Assembly: GCA_001803205.1 (NCBI GenBank)
Contig: MHBE01000065.1
Span: 1-47,535, forward strand
Length of the DNA stretch: 47,535 nt
Direction of reading: 5' to 3'
Origin: Lentisphaerae bacterium GWF2_38_69
Lineage (GTDB): Bacteria > Verrucomicrobiota > Lentisphaeria > Victivallales > GWF2-38-69
In this document: positions 17,159 through 26,582 of the stretch, one piece after another
Layout of the letters: every line of letters begins with the position of its first letter
Position numbering within the stretch: position 1 is the first letter of the stretch
Program-made: the position numbers and the translations under genes
The notes under the pieces: generated by a model
What the model was told of the DNA's origin: nothing
Seen by the model: only the letters and a program-made list of their open reading frames with translations
Databases searched by the model: none

Positions 17159-18313
17159 TTATACTTTCTCGTTAATATACTGGCAGGCTTTAAGAAGAGT
17201 ATCTTTGTCAGGATGTCTGATAATATAGGTATCATTACCCATTGCAGCCGCAAAAGCTTCAGGGATTCTGGTGTACTGAACTACCATATCACCGAATTGG
17301 CTCATAATATCCTTATGAGTGTGTTTGTATGTGTTCTGGTCTCTTCTTGAGACATTGGATACATTATATTTTCTGCTGTATGAGAGGAAATTTCTATTCT
17401 GAACAACTAGTTCCGCCCAGATTTTGAAGAGATTGACATCAGAGACATAGTTAAGCATATCTATCGAGAAACCGCCAGGAACTCTGACATTGATTTCAAT
17501 TGCCCAATAACTTCCATCAGGCCTCTTAAAAAATTCGCAATGGAAAAATCTTTCTCTGACATTGAATCCCTTGACCATCGCCCTTCCGGCAGCTTCAAGG
17601 TTAGGATCAATATCTCTTTTGTAGTAATAGAACATATCTCTCTTTTCATTGAGAATATCCAGAACATTATCGCTGAGTTCAAAGGAAGAGTAATACATTA
17701 TTTTTCCGTCCTTATCGACCAGTCCGTCAAAAGTAACGGTTGTTCCATCTACAAAAGGCTCAATGATAAACCCGTGGGGAAGATCCCTTAGCAGGTCATT
17801 AAGCTGCTGTTCATTCTTGACTTTATAAGTATAACTTGCTCCTACTCCCCTGTCTGGTTTTACAATAAAGGGAAAACCATATCTTGATACAAAATCGTGC
17901 AGTTCATCAGGATGCTCAATAAGAAGAGCTTCGGCAGCGGGAATTCCGAACTGTTTGAAAACTTTCTTCATCCCTGTCTTACTCTGATTTAGAAGGAGAT
18001 CTTCCGGTTTCTGTCCATAAATATTGAAATCCTGCCTTATCTGAGCTTCGAGAGCAAGCCAGTATTCGTTGTGAGAATCAATTCTATCAATCCTTCCGTA
18101 TTTATTAGCAAAATAGGCAATAGTTCTATAAACGATTTCGTAATCGTGCATGTCCAACTGGCAGTACTCAGTAATACATCCGAGCAATTCAGGCCTGAAT
18201 TCGGTCCCTGGCGCATCGCCGATTGCAAGAACATTTGCTCCGGCATTCTTTAATTCTACACAGAAATGGTAGAAAGAAGGCGGAAAGTGGGGAGAGATGA
18301 AAACAAAATTCAT
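17159..18313 (-). CDS. ATP-grasp carboxylate-amine ligase of unknown substrate
   Basis: Cytoplasmic ligase of 384 residues. The N-terminal third is a Rossmann-like pre-ATP-grasp domain (FISPHFPPSFYHFCVELKN). The ATP-grasp domain follows, with PFIVKPDRGVGASYTYKV as glycine-rich loop, FIIEPFVDGTTVTFDG, and the Mg-binding end WAIEINVRVPGGFSIDML. Such enzymes join an acid to an amine through an acyl-phosphate; the substrates cannot be told from the sequence. The ATG follows AAGGAG. It lies 21 bases after glnS on the same strand, so gltX-glnS-ligase is a likely operon. A link to glutamate or glutamine as substrate would be speculation. Confidence 0.88.
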   Translation of the reverse strand: MNFVFISPHFPPSFYHFCVELKNAGANVLAIGDAPGTEFRPELLGCITEYCQLDMHDYEIVYRTIAYFANKYGRIDRIDSHNEYWLALEAQIRQDFNIYGQKPEDLLLNQSKTGMKKVFKQFGIPAAEALLIEHPDELHDFVSRYGFPFIVKPDRGVGASYTYKVKNEQQLNDLLRDLPHGFIIEPFVDGTTVTFDGLVDKDGKIMYYSSFELSDNVLDILNEKRDMFYYYKRDIDPNLEAAGRAMVKGFNVRERFFHCEFFKRPDGSYWAIEINVRVPGGFSIDMLNYVSDVNLFKIWAELVVQNRNFLSYSRKYNVSNVSRRDQNTYKHTHKDIMSQFGDMVVQYTRIPEAFAAAMGNDTYIIRHPDKDTLLKACQYINEKV

Positions 18314-18334
18314 TATGCTGCTCCTTTTTATTTT

Positions 18335-20029
18335 TTAATTATTCCCGCTGCTCTCTATCTTTGCCCATGTGTCTTTGAGAGCAACAGTCCTATTAAAAAT
18401 AATTCTATCATAGTTGGAGTCTTTGTCCACAGTAAAATATCCCAACCTTTCAAACTGAAAATGTTCAAGAGCCTTTACATTCTTCAAACCTGGCTCGGCT
18501 TTGCAATCGGAAAGGATTTCCAGTGAATTAGGATTCATGTAATCAAGAAATGTCTTTCCTTCTTCGACATCATCGGGATTTTCCTTGCTAAAAAGCCTGT
18601 CATAGAGCCTGACTTCCACATCCAGAGCTGATTTTTCTGCAACCCAGTGAATTGTGCCTTTTATCTTTTTACCTTCAGGAGGATTGCCGCCTCTTGTTGA
18701 TGAATCATATGTGCAGTGAACTTCTGTTATTTCTCCACTTGTGTCCTTAACAAAACTTTCGCATTTGATTATATATGCATATCTGAGCCTGACTTCCTGA
18801 CCAGGTGTAAGCCTGAAATACTTCTTGGGCGCGACTTCCTTAAAATCATCTTTTTCAATATATAAAACCTTTGAAAACGGCACTTTTCTGGTTCCTGCAG
18901 ATAAATCCTCAGGGTTATTTACCGCGTCCAGTTCTTCGACTAAATCATCCGGATAATTATCAATTATCAGTTTAAGAGGATTTAAAACGGCCATTACCCT
19001 TGGAGCTGTTTTATTCAAATCTTCTCTTACGCAAAATTCGAGCAGTGACAGGTCAATCACATTTTCTCTCTTTGCCACGCCAACCTTATCACAAAAAGCA
19101 CGGATTGCTTCGGGAGTGTACCCCCTTCTTCTCATGCCTGAAATTGTCGGCATTCTCGGATCATCCCAGTTTTTTACATGGTTCTCCTTTACAAGCTGCA
19201 GGAGTTTTCTCTTGCTCATAACAGTGTAATTTATGTTAAGCCTTGCAAATTCAATCTGCTGAGGGTGACATGCGACATTGAGTTCATCCAGAAACCAGTC
19301 ATAAAGAGGTCTGTGAATTTCAAACTCAAGAGTACAAATCGAGTGGGTAATACCTTCGATTGAGTCAGAAAAACAATGAGCAAAATCATACATCGGATAA
19401 ATGCACCACTTATCTCCTGTTCTGTGATGGTGCGCCTTTTTAATCCTGTAGATAACGGGATCTCGCATGTGAACATTCGGAGAGGACATGTCAATTTTCG
19501 CTCTTAATACTTTAGTCCCTTCTTCGAATTCACCGTTCTTCATTCTGATGAAAAGATCCAGATTTTCTTCTGCCGGACGGTTTCTGTGCGGACTTTCTTT
19601 GCCGATTTCCGTCAGGGTGCCTCTGTAGTCCCTCATTTCATCACTGGTAAGTTCGCATACATAAGCCTTGCCCTTCTTAATAAGCTCGATCGCGTAATTG
19701 CATAATGCATCATAATAGTCCGAAGCATAGTAGAGGTGGTTTCCCCAATCGAACCCCAGCCACTTTACATCTTCCATGATCGAGTCAACATATTCGACAT
19801 CTTCCTTTGCAGGATTAGTGTCATCAAATCTCAGATGGCATCTGCCGTTAAAATCTCTGGCTATTCCGAAATTAAGGCAAATCGATTTGGCATGCCCGAT
19901 ATGCAAATATCCATTCGGTTCGGGAGGAAATCTTGTTACGACTTTTCCTTCATTTTTATTGACCTTTAAATCTTCAACAATCTTTGCTCGTAGAAAATCA
20001 AGTGACGGCTTTTCTGTTACATTTTCCAT
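18335..20029 (-). CDS. glnS: Glutaminyl-tRNA synthetase
   Basis: Class I synthetase charging tRNA-Gln with glutamine. Signature motifs: [15 protein letters not shown] (HIGH at residues 43-46), LRFDDTNP, and the KMSKS-type loop VMSKRKLLQ. The C-terminal anticodon-binding beta-barrels are complete (564 aa; E. coli 554). I place the start at ATG 20029 because GGAG lies 10 bases before it and the N-terminus then matches the family. An upstream in-frame ATG at 20047 has no ribosome binding site and lies inside gltX. The gene starts 5 bases after the gltX stop, so translation is probably coupled. Presence of GlnRS means Gln-tRNA need not be made by GatCAB. Confidence 0.95.
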   Translation of the reverse strand: MENVTEKPSLDFLRAKIVEDLKVNKNEGKVVTRFPPEPNGYLHIGHAKSICLNFGIARDFNGRCHLRFDDTNPAKEDVEYVDSIMEDVKWLGFDWGNHLYYASDYYDALCNYAIELIKKGKAYVCELTSDEMRDYRGTLTEIGKESPHRNRPAEENLDLFIRMKNGEFEEGTKVLRAKIDMSSPNVHMRDPVIYRIKKAHHHRTGDKWCIYPMYDFAHCFSDSIEGITHSICTLEFEIHRPLYDWFLDELNVACHPQQIEFARLNINYTVMSKRKLLQLVKENHVKNWDDPRMPTISGMRRRGYTPEAIRAFCDKVGVAKRENVIDLSLLEFCVREDLNKTAPRVMAVLNPLKLIIDNYPDDLVEELDAVNNPEDLSAGTRKVPFSKVLYIEKDDFKEVAPKKYFRLTPGQEVRLRYAYIIKCESFVKDTSGEITEVHCTYDSSTRGGNPPEGKKIKGTIHWVAEKSALDVEVRLYDRLFSKENPDDVEEGKTFLDYMNPNSLEILSDCKAEPGLKNVKALEHFQFERLGYFTVDKDSNYDRIIFNRTVALKDTWAKIESSGNN

Positions 20030-20033
20030 ATAT

Positions 20034-21689
20034 TTAAAATACTCCATTAATTATTGTAAGCAGTTTTTCTAATCTGTTAATAATTCTATCTTTCCCTAAA
20101 ATTGCCATAGTGTTTGCAAGATCAGCTCCGGAAGGTGTTCCTGTCAAAACTATTCTAAGAGGCTGATTAAGTTTTCCTTCCTGGAGAGAAAGCTCTTTTT
20201 CTGTATCTCTGATAGATGATTCATAACAAGCAGCGCAAGCAAACGAGCGTTGTCTAAAAATTCTCATAAATTCCGATAAAGCTCCAATAGTTGAATCCTT
20301 TTCTTTAAAGGCTTTCTTCAATCCTTTCTCATCATATGAAAAGGCCTTTGAGTTTAATTCAGCAGTATATCCTCCTGTTCCGCTAAACAAAGGTGACTCA
20401 TCGAAAAAGAAATACTTCCAGTCTGCTACCTGCGAAATCAACTTTACCCTGCTCTTCATTAGTTCTGCGACATCTGAAAAAAGTTTTGAATCTAAAGAAG
20501 AGTCAAGCCAGAGCTGTTTTTCTGCTTCCGTCCGAGCCAATGAAAGAAAAATGTCATCCTGAAGCTCAGCCATGTAAAGTCCATTAATATTAAGAAGTTT
20601 AACTATATCAAACTGCGCGGGAGCGCTTTTTACTCTATCCAGGCTGAAAGCCTCTACCATTTCAGATCTTGTCATCTTTTCACGGTTGTCGCCAGGAGAC
20701 CACCCTAAAAGAGACAGATAATTAAACAATGCATCAGAAAGGTAGCCCTTCTCTCTAAAGTCGCCTACAAAAGCATCTCCGTCGCGCTTGCTGTAGGGTT
20801 TTCCCTGATGATTTACTATCATCGGCATATGACCATAATTCGGGATATCTGCTCCCAATGCCCAGAAGAGGAAAAGATGTTTATATGTATTCTCCACATG
20901 GTCATCCCCTCTTATAATGTGCGTAACTTTTTGTGTAATGTCATCATAAACATTTGACAGATGAAAAATAGGTGATGAATCGCTTCTAAGAATAACAAAG
21001 TCTTTCATTGTATCAAGAGGTTTTGCCAGTTCTCCCTTTATTAGATCCTTGTAAAAAACCTCACGCCGGATAAATGATATCTTAGAGCAGTTTTCAAAAC
21101 TAAAGGCGCAATCGCTCTTGTGTATTTCACTGATATGTTTTTCAAGTTCAAAGACAACTGAACCATTCTCATCATAGACTTTTAAGCCCTTGAATCCGGC
21201 AAGTGAAGCAGCCGTTTCAACAGATTTCTTTTTTTCATTGATATAGAAGAACTTCAAACCGTCCAAAGCTATCCTAACAGGTTTACCAGGATCAATATTA
21301 AACTCTGCGACCCCTACTTCACGCACATTTTTTACGGTAGAGCAATCGTACGGTAATTTGAAAACTATTGTTTTTTTATCTGAATTGTCGCTGTTTTTTG
21401 AGGAATAGGCATTCCCATGGGAAAGCATCTTCATAGCCGCTTTAATGTGAAGCTCTTCCTGAGATGACTGATAGAATATATCGCTGTCATGATCTAAACC
21501 TAACCAATCCATACATTCAAGCAATCGGTCAATTGCTTCCTTTGTGGACCTTTCCTTGTCCGTATCTTCTATCCTGAGCAGGAACTGCCCTTTGGTGTGC
21601 CTTGCAAAAAGCCAGTTAAAAATCGCGGTTCTAATATTTCCGATATGGACATTGCCTGTCGGTGATGGAGCAAATCTTACAATATTCAT
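20034..21689 (-). CDS. gltX: Glutamyl-tRNA synthetase, divergent and long
   Basis: Class I synthetase for tRNA-Glu. Motifs: [20 protein letters not shown] (HIGN in place of HIGH), [26 protein letters not shown] and the KMSKS equivalent [11 protein letters not shown]. It is 551 residues against the usual 470-500. After GNAYS the normal zinc-binding Cys set (YxCxC) is missing, and residues about 95-210 carry an unusual segment. The C-terminal anticodon domain is present but divergent. Start ATG 21689 follows AAGGAA. Next gene glnS overlaps or abuts it. It is the only GluRS here; whether it charges tRNA-Glu alone cannot be judged. Confidence 0.93.
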   Translation of the reverse strand: MNIVRFAPSPTGNVHIGNIRTAIFNWLFARHTKGQFLLRIEDTDKERSTKEAIDRLLECMDWLGLDHDSDIFYQSSQEELHIKAAMKMLSHGNAYSSKNSDNSDKKTIVFKLPYDCSTVKNVREVGVAEFNIDPGKPVRIALDGLKFFYINEKKKSVETAASLAGFKGLKVYDENGSVVFELEKHISEIHKSDCAFSFENCSKISFIRREVFYKDLIKGELAKPLDTMKDFVILRSDSSPIFHLSNVYDDITQKVTHIIRGDDHVENTYKHLFLFWALGADIPNYGHMPMIVNHQGKPYSKRDGDAFVGDFREKGYLSDALFNYLSLLGWSPGDNREKMTRSEMVEAFSLDRVKSAPAQFDIVKLLNINGLYMAELQDDIFLSLARTEAEKQLWLDSSLDSKLFSDVAELMKSRVKLISQVADWKYFFFDESPLFSGTGGYTAELNSKAFSYDEKGLKKAFKEKDSTIGALSEFMRIFRQRSFACAACYESSIRDTEKELSLQEGKLNQPLRIVLTGTPSGADLANTMAILGKDRIINRLEKLLTIINGVF

Positions 21690-21860
21690 AAATTAATTCC
21701 TTATAATTTGAGTTTGTTTTTGTTTTGACAATAAGTAGTTAATTTAGAATACATGATTTAAAAGACATGCCTTAAAAGGGATTTTTCTCTATTTTTTGTA
21801 GATTTTGAGATAACTTTGGAATATTATTTTGATGCTTTTGTCCTCATACTCTTAGCTATA

Positions 21861-21956
21861 ATTATACCCAAAGGGTATTTGAATATTGGTTTTATTTCGC
21901 ACATATGAACTCATTTTGTGTAGATATTTTTCGAAAATCATTTCGCTTTAAGTATA
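21861..21956 (+). repeat. 96-bp dispersed repeat, copy A
   Basis: Aligned by eye without gaps, it matches the reverse complement of 42803-42898 at 92 of 96 positions. It begins with a hairpin ATACCC-AAA-GGGTAT (21864-21878). Both copies lie next to the start of a gene. No ORF long enough for a transposase is inside, so it is a non-coding interspersed element. Confidence 0.85.
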
Positions 21957-21973
21957 CTATAATTGCCTGCATC

Positions 21974-22162
21974 ATGATAATTATAAAACACAAAAAAGCT
22001 GTGAGTTTTAACAAAATTGCCCTGCTTTTCAGTGTACTTTGCTCTGTGGCAATGCTTGTTTTTACAAACATTGCCTGTCTCCCTCCTGAAATGGCAAAGG
22101 TTCAAACTTCCAGTGGAATAACTGGTTTGATTCTTGCAGTTATTATCTCCGGACTCTGGTAG
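21974..22162 (+). CDS. Possible small two-helix membrane protein (62 aa)
   Basis: Starts just after the 96-bp repeat; the same frame is open back to an ATG at 21905 inside the repeat (85 aa). The likely product has two hydrophobic segments (ALLFSVLCSVAMLVF and ITGLILAVIISGLW) joined by a short polar loop. There is no ribosome binding site at either start. A TATAAT lies at 21958-21963, very close to the ATG. Unrecognised; it could be spurious. Confidence 0.35.
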   Translation: MIIIKHKKAVSFNKIALLFSVLCSVAMLVFTNIACLPPEMAKVQTSSGITGLILAVIISGLW

Positions 22163-22163
22163 T

Positions 22164-22205
22164 GGTTGGTGGCGCGTGGTTGGTGGATAGGGGGAAGGGG
22201 GAAAT
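22164..22205. repeat. Heptanucleotide array, 6 units
   Basis: Units GGTTGGT, GGCGCGT, GGTTGGT, GGATAGG, GGGAAGG, GGGAAAT in strict 7-base phase, starting two bases after a stop codon. Strongly G-rich on the plus strand, unlike the surrounding AT-rich DNA. Confidence 0.6.
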
Positions 22206-22511
22206 TGTTTTGTAAATATTTTTTGAGAATTTCATTGGCGAGTCAAAGGGGTGTGAATTTTGTCCACACTTGCCAGGAGGAGTGGTCGTTTTTTGCCGTT
22301 TTTATAAAATAACCATATGCATGAAATGATGATTCAGTCTCAGATTCTGATATTCTAATTTAACTCTTCAGCAATCCAAACAAAGATTATACCATCGGCA
22401 ATTCCGGAAACCTGCACATTGGGAATTTTTACTATTTTTGTTGATTTTTTGCAGAATAAATAAAAACTACTATATTATTTGCTCTGAAATTAAAATTAAA
22501 CAGGAGGCATT
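22206..22511. other. Intergenic region before the BI-1 gene
   Basis: I see no gene. It is AT-rich, with a small inverted repeat GTGTG/CACAC (22251-22269) and, near its end, the CAGGAGG ribosome binding site of the next gene. The promoter of that gene is presumably here, but no clear -35/-10 pair stands out. Confidence 0.4.
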
Positions 22512-23213
22512 ATGCTTTATCAGAATTCAGCAATGGATATGGGCGAAGCCCGTGTCAGAGAGAGTAATTTTATAACAAGAGTTTACGGGTGGATGTCATT
22601 TGCCCTGGCAGTAACAGGCTTAACTTCATTCTATGTGGCCTCAACCCCTGCCCTCATAAAAGCAATAGCCACAAACCAGATTCTAATGATCGTCATAATT
22701 ATTGCCACAGTAGGCTTGGTTTTTGGCATGTCGCTTGCAATAAATAAAATAGCGTATTCAACAATGTTTATTATGTTCATTGCGTACTCTGTTTTGAATG
22801 GAGTTCTATTTTCGACAATATTTCTTATTTACACAATGAATTCAATTGCATCTGCTTTCTTTGCCACAGCAGGCACATTCGCAGTAATGAGCTGCTATGG
22901 TTGGTACACCAAAAAAGATCTTACATCTATCGGGAGCATATGCTATATGGGGATCTGGGGAATAATAATAGCTTCAATTGTTAATTTCTTTTTTGCCAGC
23001 AGCACACTTTACTGGATTATCACTTATGCAGGCGTTCTGATTTTTGTAGGACTTACGGCTTATGACACTCAGAAAATAAAAGCCATGGCTTCTCATTTTG
23101 CAATTAATTCCGAGGAAGGCAAAAAATCCGCTCTTATGGGAGCTCTGACTCTTTATCTTGACTTCATAAACCTCTTCCTTATGCTCCTTCGCATATTCGG
23201 AGACAGGAAGTAG
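22512..23213 (+). CDS. Bax inhibitor-1 family membrane protein (YbhL/YccA type)
   Basis: Inner-membrane protein of 233 residues with seven hydrophobic helices. Family hallmarks: N-terminal FITRVYGWMSFALAVTGLTS, and near the end LTAYDTQKIKAMA and ALTLYLDFINLFLMLLRIFG with the Asp pair that forms the pH/Ca2+ sensor in characterised relatives. Members act as calcium leak channels or modulate the FtsH protease; which applies here is unknown. Strong CAGGAGG ribosome binding site. Monocistronic, followed by a gap with repeats and a gene remnant. Confidence 0.95.
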   Translation: MLYQNSAMDMGEARVRESNFITRVYGWMSFALAVTGLTSFYVASTPALIKAIATNQILMIVIIIATVGLVFGMSLAINKIAYSTMFIMFIAYSVLNGVLFSTIFLIYTMNSIASAFFATAGTFAVMSCYGWYTKKDLTSIGSICYMGIWGIIIASIVNFFFASSTLYWIITYAGVLIFVGLTAYDTQKIKAMASHFAINSEEGKKSALMGALTLYLDFINLFLMLLRIFGDRK

Positions 23214-23296
23214 AAATTACGAAAAAGGGGGAGGTTGAAGAAGGAGAATTAATTCCACATTAAGCAAATCCATAAAGAACGGGGCATAACAATCTG

Positions 23297-23324
23297 ATTC
23301 CCTCTTCCCTTTTCCGTCTTCCGT
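23297..23324. repeat. Heptanucleotide array, 4 units
   Basis: Units ATTCCCT, CTTCCCT, TTTCCGT, CTTCCGT. Shares TTTTCCGT with the array at 32444-32499. It ends six bases before the stop codon of the minus-strand gene remnant at 23330. Confidence 0.55.
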
Positions 23325-23329
23325 TAGTT

Positions 23330-23443
23330 TTAATCAAGTTCACGGTCAAGGACTGTCGTAACATATTTGAACTTCCAGGAACCGTCAACTTTAAGTAGAT
23401 GAATCAGAACAGATATATAGTTAAGTATTAAAGGATTTTCCTT
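23330..23443 (-). pseudogene. C-terminal remnant of an unidentified gene
   Basis: On the minus strand a frame reads as a protein end, with NYISVLIHLLKVDGSWK, then FKYVTTVLDRELD and a stop at 23330. This resembles the last two beta-strands of an NTF2-like or SnoaL-type fold (VDGSWKFKYV), but 37 codons are too few to be sure. Upstream of 23443 the frame runs into a homopolymeric A/T tract and no start is present. The rest of the 23214-23536 gap holds a heptamer array and an A/T hairpin (23432-23461), with no other gene. Confidence 0.45.
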
Positions 23444-23536
23444 TTTTTTTAAAAAAATCCTATTTCTCCTCTGATTTCCAGATAAAATATATCATATCTT
23501 TTATTGAAAAACTTTATCAAAAACGGGGGGAGAATT

Positions 23537-25141
23537 ATGCAACAAAGATCAATACCATCTATTGGACTTCTATTTATATCAGTAAGCGCAATCCTGGGGT
23601 CAGGCTGGTTGTTCGGCTCATTCTATGCCGCTCAGGCAGCGGGACCTGCGTCTATAATGTCATGGATAATAGGCGGGGTTTTTGTAATAATAATTGCTTT
23701 TACCTTTGCTGAACTTTGTTCTTCAGTACCGGTTTCAGGTTCGAGCGTAAGAATACCGCAAATGACTCATGGGACAGTTGTTGGCATTTTCTGCTCACTA
23801 AATACATGGTTCTGCTATGTTACATTAACTGTGATTGAAACAATGGCTGTAATGCAATATCTTTCGTTCTATTTTCCAGCTGTAATGCATATAGAAAAAG
23901 GAGGACTAACCCTAACAGGATACACAGTAGCAACTATTCTTTTGTTCTGCATGAGTGTAGTCAATACTTATTCAGTAAAATATATAGTCAGATTTAATAC
24001 ATTCCTGACTCTCTTAAAAATAGTAATCCCCATATTTGTGAGCATTCTGTTTGTTAATGCATATTTTAGTATACACTCAGCATCAAATCCTCAAGTATTT
24101 GCTGCTATTTCATTCGCTCCATTCGGCTGGCATGGCATATTTGCGGCAATATCCGTCGGCGGCATAGTCTTTTCATATAATGCCTTCAAGCAGGCAGCTG
24201 AAATGGCAGGAGAAGCTAAAAATCCAAGCTTCTCAGTACCTTTTGCTATAGTAGGCTCAGTAGTACTCTGTATGATTATTTTTTTATTCCTTCAGATAGG
24301 ATTCCTCTCATCACTTACCAGCAATGATCTTAAAAATGGTTGGAGCACGCTGACTCTTCTGAATAATCAAAGCCCCTTCGTAAGTCTGCTTGTGGAGCAC
24401 AAAATAAATTGGGCTATTCCAATCCTCTATTTCGCCGCAATTATTTCTCCTTTGGCCGCAGCTCTTATATATTGCACAAGTGCAGCGAGATCCTTATATG
24501 GAATTGCAGCAAACGGTTATGCACCGCAACTTCTTCTTAAACTCAACAAGAATGGAGAATCTGCACTTACAGTCTGGATTAACTTTATTCTGGCTGTCAT
24601 TATTTTCCAGTTTTTCAAAAATTGGGATCAGATATCAAATCTTCTGACATGTCTCTTTGCCATATCCTATGGCCTTGCGCCGGTATGCATGGTTGCGCTC
24701 AGAGTGCAGCTTCCATCAAGGCCAAGACCTCTGAAACTCCCCTTCGGCTATATTTGGGGATATGTCGCTTTTTTCCTGACAACTCTCTTTATCTACTGGG
24801 TTGGGTGGGATACTATTTCGAGCGTGGTTTGGTTCTTCCTGTTTTGCCTTATAGCAACTATCATTTTTCAGAAAACATCCAGAACCTCTGCTTCTGAAAT
24901 TAAAACAGATTGGAAAGCTTCAATTTGGCTATGGGCTTACCTTGTTGTTATAGTCATAGCCTCCAAGCTAGGCGACTACGGCAATGGGGCAGAAATCATG
25001 ACAGGGTTATGGAGCGTAATATTTTTGGCTGTATGCTCTGCAATAGTATTTGCCATGGCCGCTAAATTCACCTTACCTGCCCAAAAAATACAAATTCAAA
25101 TCGATGCTGCTATTTCATCAAAGAACGATAGTGGACACTAA
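23537..25141 (+). CDS. APC-superfamily amino-acid permease (YveA-like)
   Basis: Inner-membrane transporter with about 12-13 hydrophobic helices; 534 residues from the chosen start. First helix IGLLFISVSAILGSGWLFGS and the motif QAAEMAGEAKNPSFSVP after helix 6 mark the APC family; the overall order resembles aspartate-proton symporters of the YveA type. Substrate not certain. I place the start at ATG 23537 because GGGGGGAG lies just before it; the upstream in-frame TTG at 23504 has no such site. An 8-bp hairpin follows the gene. Confidence 0.9.
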   Translation: MQQRSIPSIGLLFISVSAILGSGWLFGSFYAAQAAGPASIMSWIIGGVFVIIIAFTFAELCSSVPVSGSSVRIPQMTHGTVVGIFCSLNTWFCYVTLTVIETMAVMQYLSFYFPAVMHIEKGGLTLTGYTVATILLFCMSVVNTYSVKYIVRFNTFLTLLKIVIPIFVSILFVNAYFSIHSASNPQVFAAISFAPFGWHGIFAAISVGGIVFSYNAFKQAAEMAGEAKNPSFSVPFAIVGSVVLCMIIFLFLQIGFLSSLTSNDLKNGWSTLTLLNNQSPFVSLLVEHKINWAIPILYFAAIISPLAAALIYCTSAARSLYGIAANGYAPQLLLKLNKNGESALTVWINFILAVIIFQFFKNWDQISNLLTCLFAISYGLAPVCMVALRVQLPSRPRPLKLPFGYIWGYVAFFLTTLFIYWVGWDTISSVVWFFLFCLIATIIFQKTSRTSASEIKTDWKASIWLWAYLVVIVIASKLGDYGNGAEIMTGLWSVIFLAVCSAIVFAMAAKFTLPAQKIQIQIDAAISSKNDSGH

Positions 25142-25186
25142 TAATTAAACGCTCTGGAAATAATTGCCAAACGAATTTAAATTGCC

Positions 25187-25214
25187 GGAGAGTTTCAGTT
25201 TTCTGGAACTCTCC
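25187..25214 (+). terminator. Hairpin after the APC permease gene
   Basis: Perfect 8-bp arms GGAGAGTT and AACTCTCC with a 12-base loop, 46 bases after the permease stop. The following ATTTGT is a poor U-run, so termination efficiency is uncertain. Confidence 0.4.
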
Positions 25215-25251
25215 ATTTGTATATAAAGTGACTTAAGAAATCGAGAGTGAC

Positions 25252-26556
25252 ATGAAAATTATCAGTTATAGAGAAAAAGACTTCAAAGATAAACTGAATA
25301 AACTTTTTTACAGAAAAGCCTTTTCAGATGACATTGCAAAAGAAACTCTTCCGATAATAGAAGATGTAAAAAACAGGGGAGATATCGCAATATCGGAATA
25401 TATTTTCAAGTTTGATAAAGCTTCTATCGAACCGGGCAACTTCCTCTTAACCGAAGAAGAAATTAATGAAGCCGAAAAAAAAGTTTCAGAATCGAAAAAA
25501 AATGCAATTCTCACTGCCATAGAGAATGTAACGGATTTTGCCCTCAGGCAAAAACCAAAAAACTGGAAATACTCACCCAGAACAGGAGTTGAACTCGGAG
25601 AAAAATTTTCTCCATTTTCCCGAATAGGCGCTTACATCCCGGGAGGGACTGCTCCTCTGGTTTCTACATCTATTCATACAATGGCTATCGCTAAAGCTGC
25701 AGGTGTAAAAAACATCATAGGAACCACTCCGCCGGATAAAGAGGGAAAGATAAATCCCGAACTCATATACGCGATGAAACAGTCCGGAGCAGTAGAAATT
25801 TATAAGATGGGTGGGGTTTACGCCATAGCCGCCCTCGCTTACGGGACACAAAGCATCAGGAAAGTTGAAAAAATCGTCGGGCCTGGAAATGCCTATGTGA
25901 CAGCCGCTAAAAAATTTGTTTATGGTGAGGTAGCAATAGATATGATTGCAGGCCCGTCTGAAGTCATGATAATAGCAGACATTTCGAATAATCCTGATTT
26001 CGTCGCCGCAGATTTGCTTTCACAGGCAGAACACGGAAGCGGACATGAACAAGCTGTTCTTATTTCAACTTCTCATGCTCTGATAGAAAGAGTAAAAGAC
26101 TCTCTTGAAAAGCAGATGAAGAAACTCAATCGAGCAGCAGCCCTAAAAAAAGTGACATCAGAAAGCCTTGTTTTGATTGAAACTGAAAGTGTAGAACAGT
26201 CCATAGAGATTGCAAATTCCTATGCTCCGGAACATCTTGAGATCATGTGCAAGGACAATGAAAAGGTATCTGATAATATAACCGCGGCAGGAGCCATTTT
26301 CCTGGGAGAATATACACCAGAAAGCGTCGGAGATTTTGTAGCCGGCCCAAGCCATGTCCTGCCAACCGGCGGAAGCGCCAGATATTTCAGCGGAATTACG
26401 ATAGAAACATTCCTAAGGAGATCAAGCCTGATCAAATATTCCAAACAAGCCCTGGAACGGGAAATCCCATTTATTGAACGATTTGCCGACATGGAAGGAT
26501 TAGACGCCCACGGAAACAGCGCTCTTATAAGATTTGGAGATTATATCGGATTCTAA
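25252..26556 (+). CDS. hisD: Histidinol dehydrogenase
   Basis: Last two steps of histidine synthesis: oxidises L-histidinol to histidine with 2 NAD+. The zinc site motif SQAEHGSGHEQ, GPGNAYVTAAK, AGPSEVMIIAD and YAPEHLEIM are intact. Length of 434 equals the E. coli enzyme. GAGAG precedes the ATG. It is followed 26 bases later by hisC, and these two are the only his genes in the window, so the rest of the pathway is elsewhere. Confidence 0.97.
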   Translation: MKIISYREKDFKDKLNKLFYRKAFSDDIAKETLPIIEDVKNRGDIAISEYIFKFDKASIEPGNFLLTEEEINEAEKKVSESKKNAILTAIENVTDFALRQKPKNWKYSPRTGVELGEKFSPFSRIGAYIPGGTAPLVSTSIHTMAIAKAAGVKNIIGTTPPDKEGKINPELIYAMKQSGAVEIYKMGGVYAIAALAYGTQSIRKVEKIVGPGNAYVTAAKKFVYGEVAIDMIAGPSEVMIIADISNNPDFVAADLLSQAEHGSGHEQAVLISTSHALIERVKDSLEKQMKKLNRAAALKKVTSESLVLIETESVEQSIEIANSYAPEHLEIMCKDNEKVSDNITAAGAIFLGEYTPESVGDFVAGPSHVLPTGGSARYFSGITIETFLRRSSLIKYSKQALEREIPFIERFADMEGLDAHGNSALIRFGDYIGF

Positions 26557-26582
26557 GAAGTTAAAAATTAATAGCTAATATT

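Noticed and set aside
22164-22205. G-rich heptamer array as a possible G-quadruplex
   Set aside because: G-runs are mostly of two and unevenly spaced; the 7-base periodicity is the better description.
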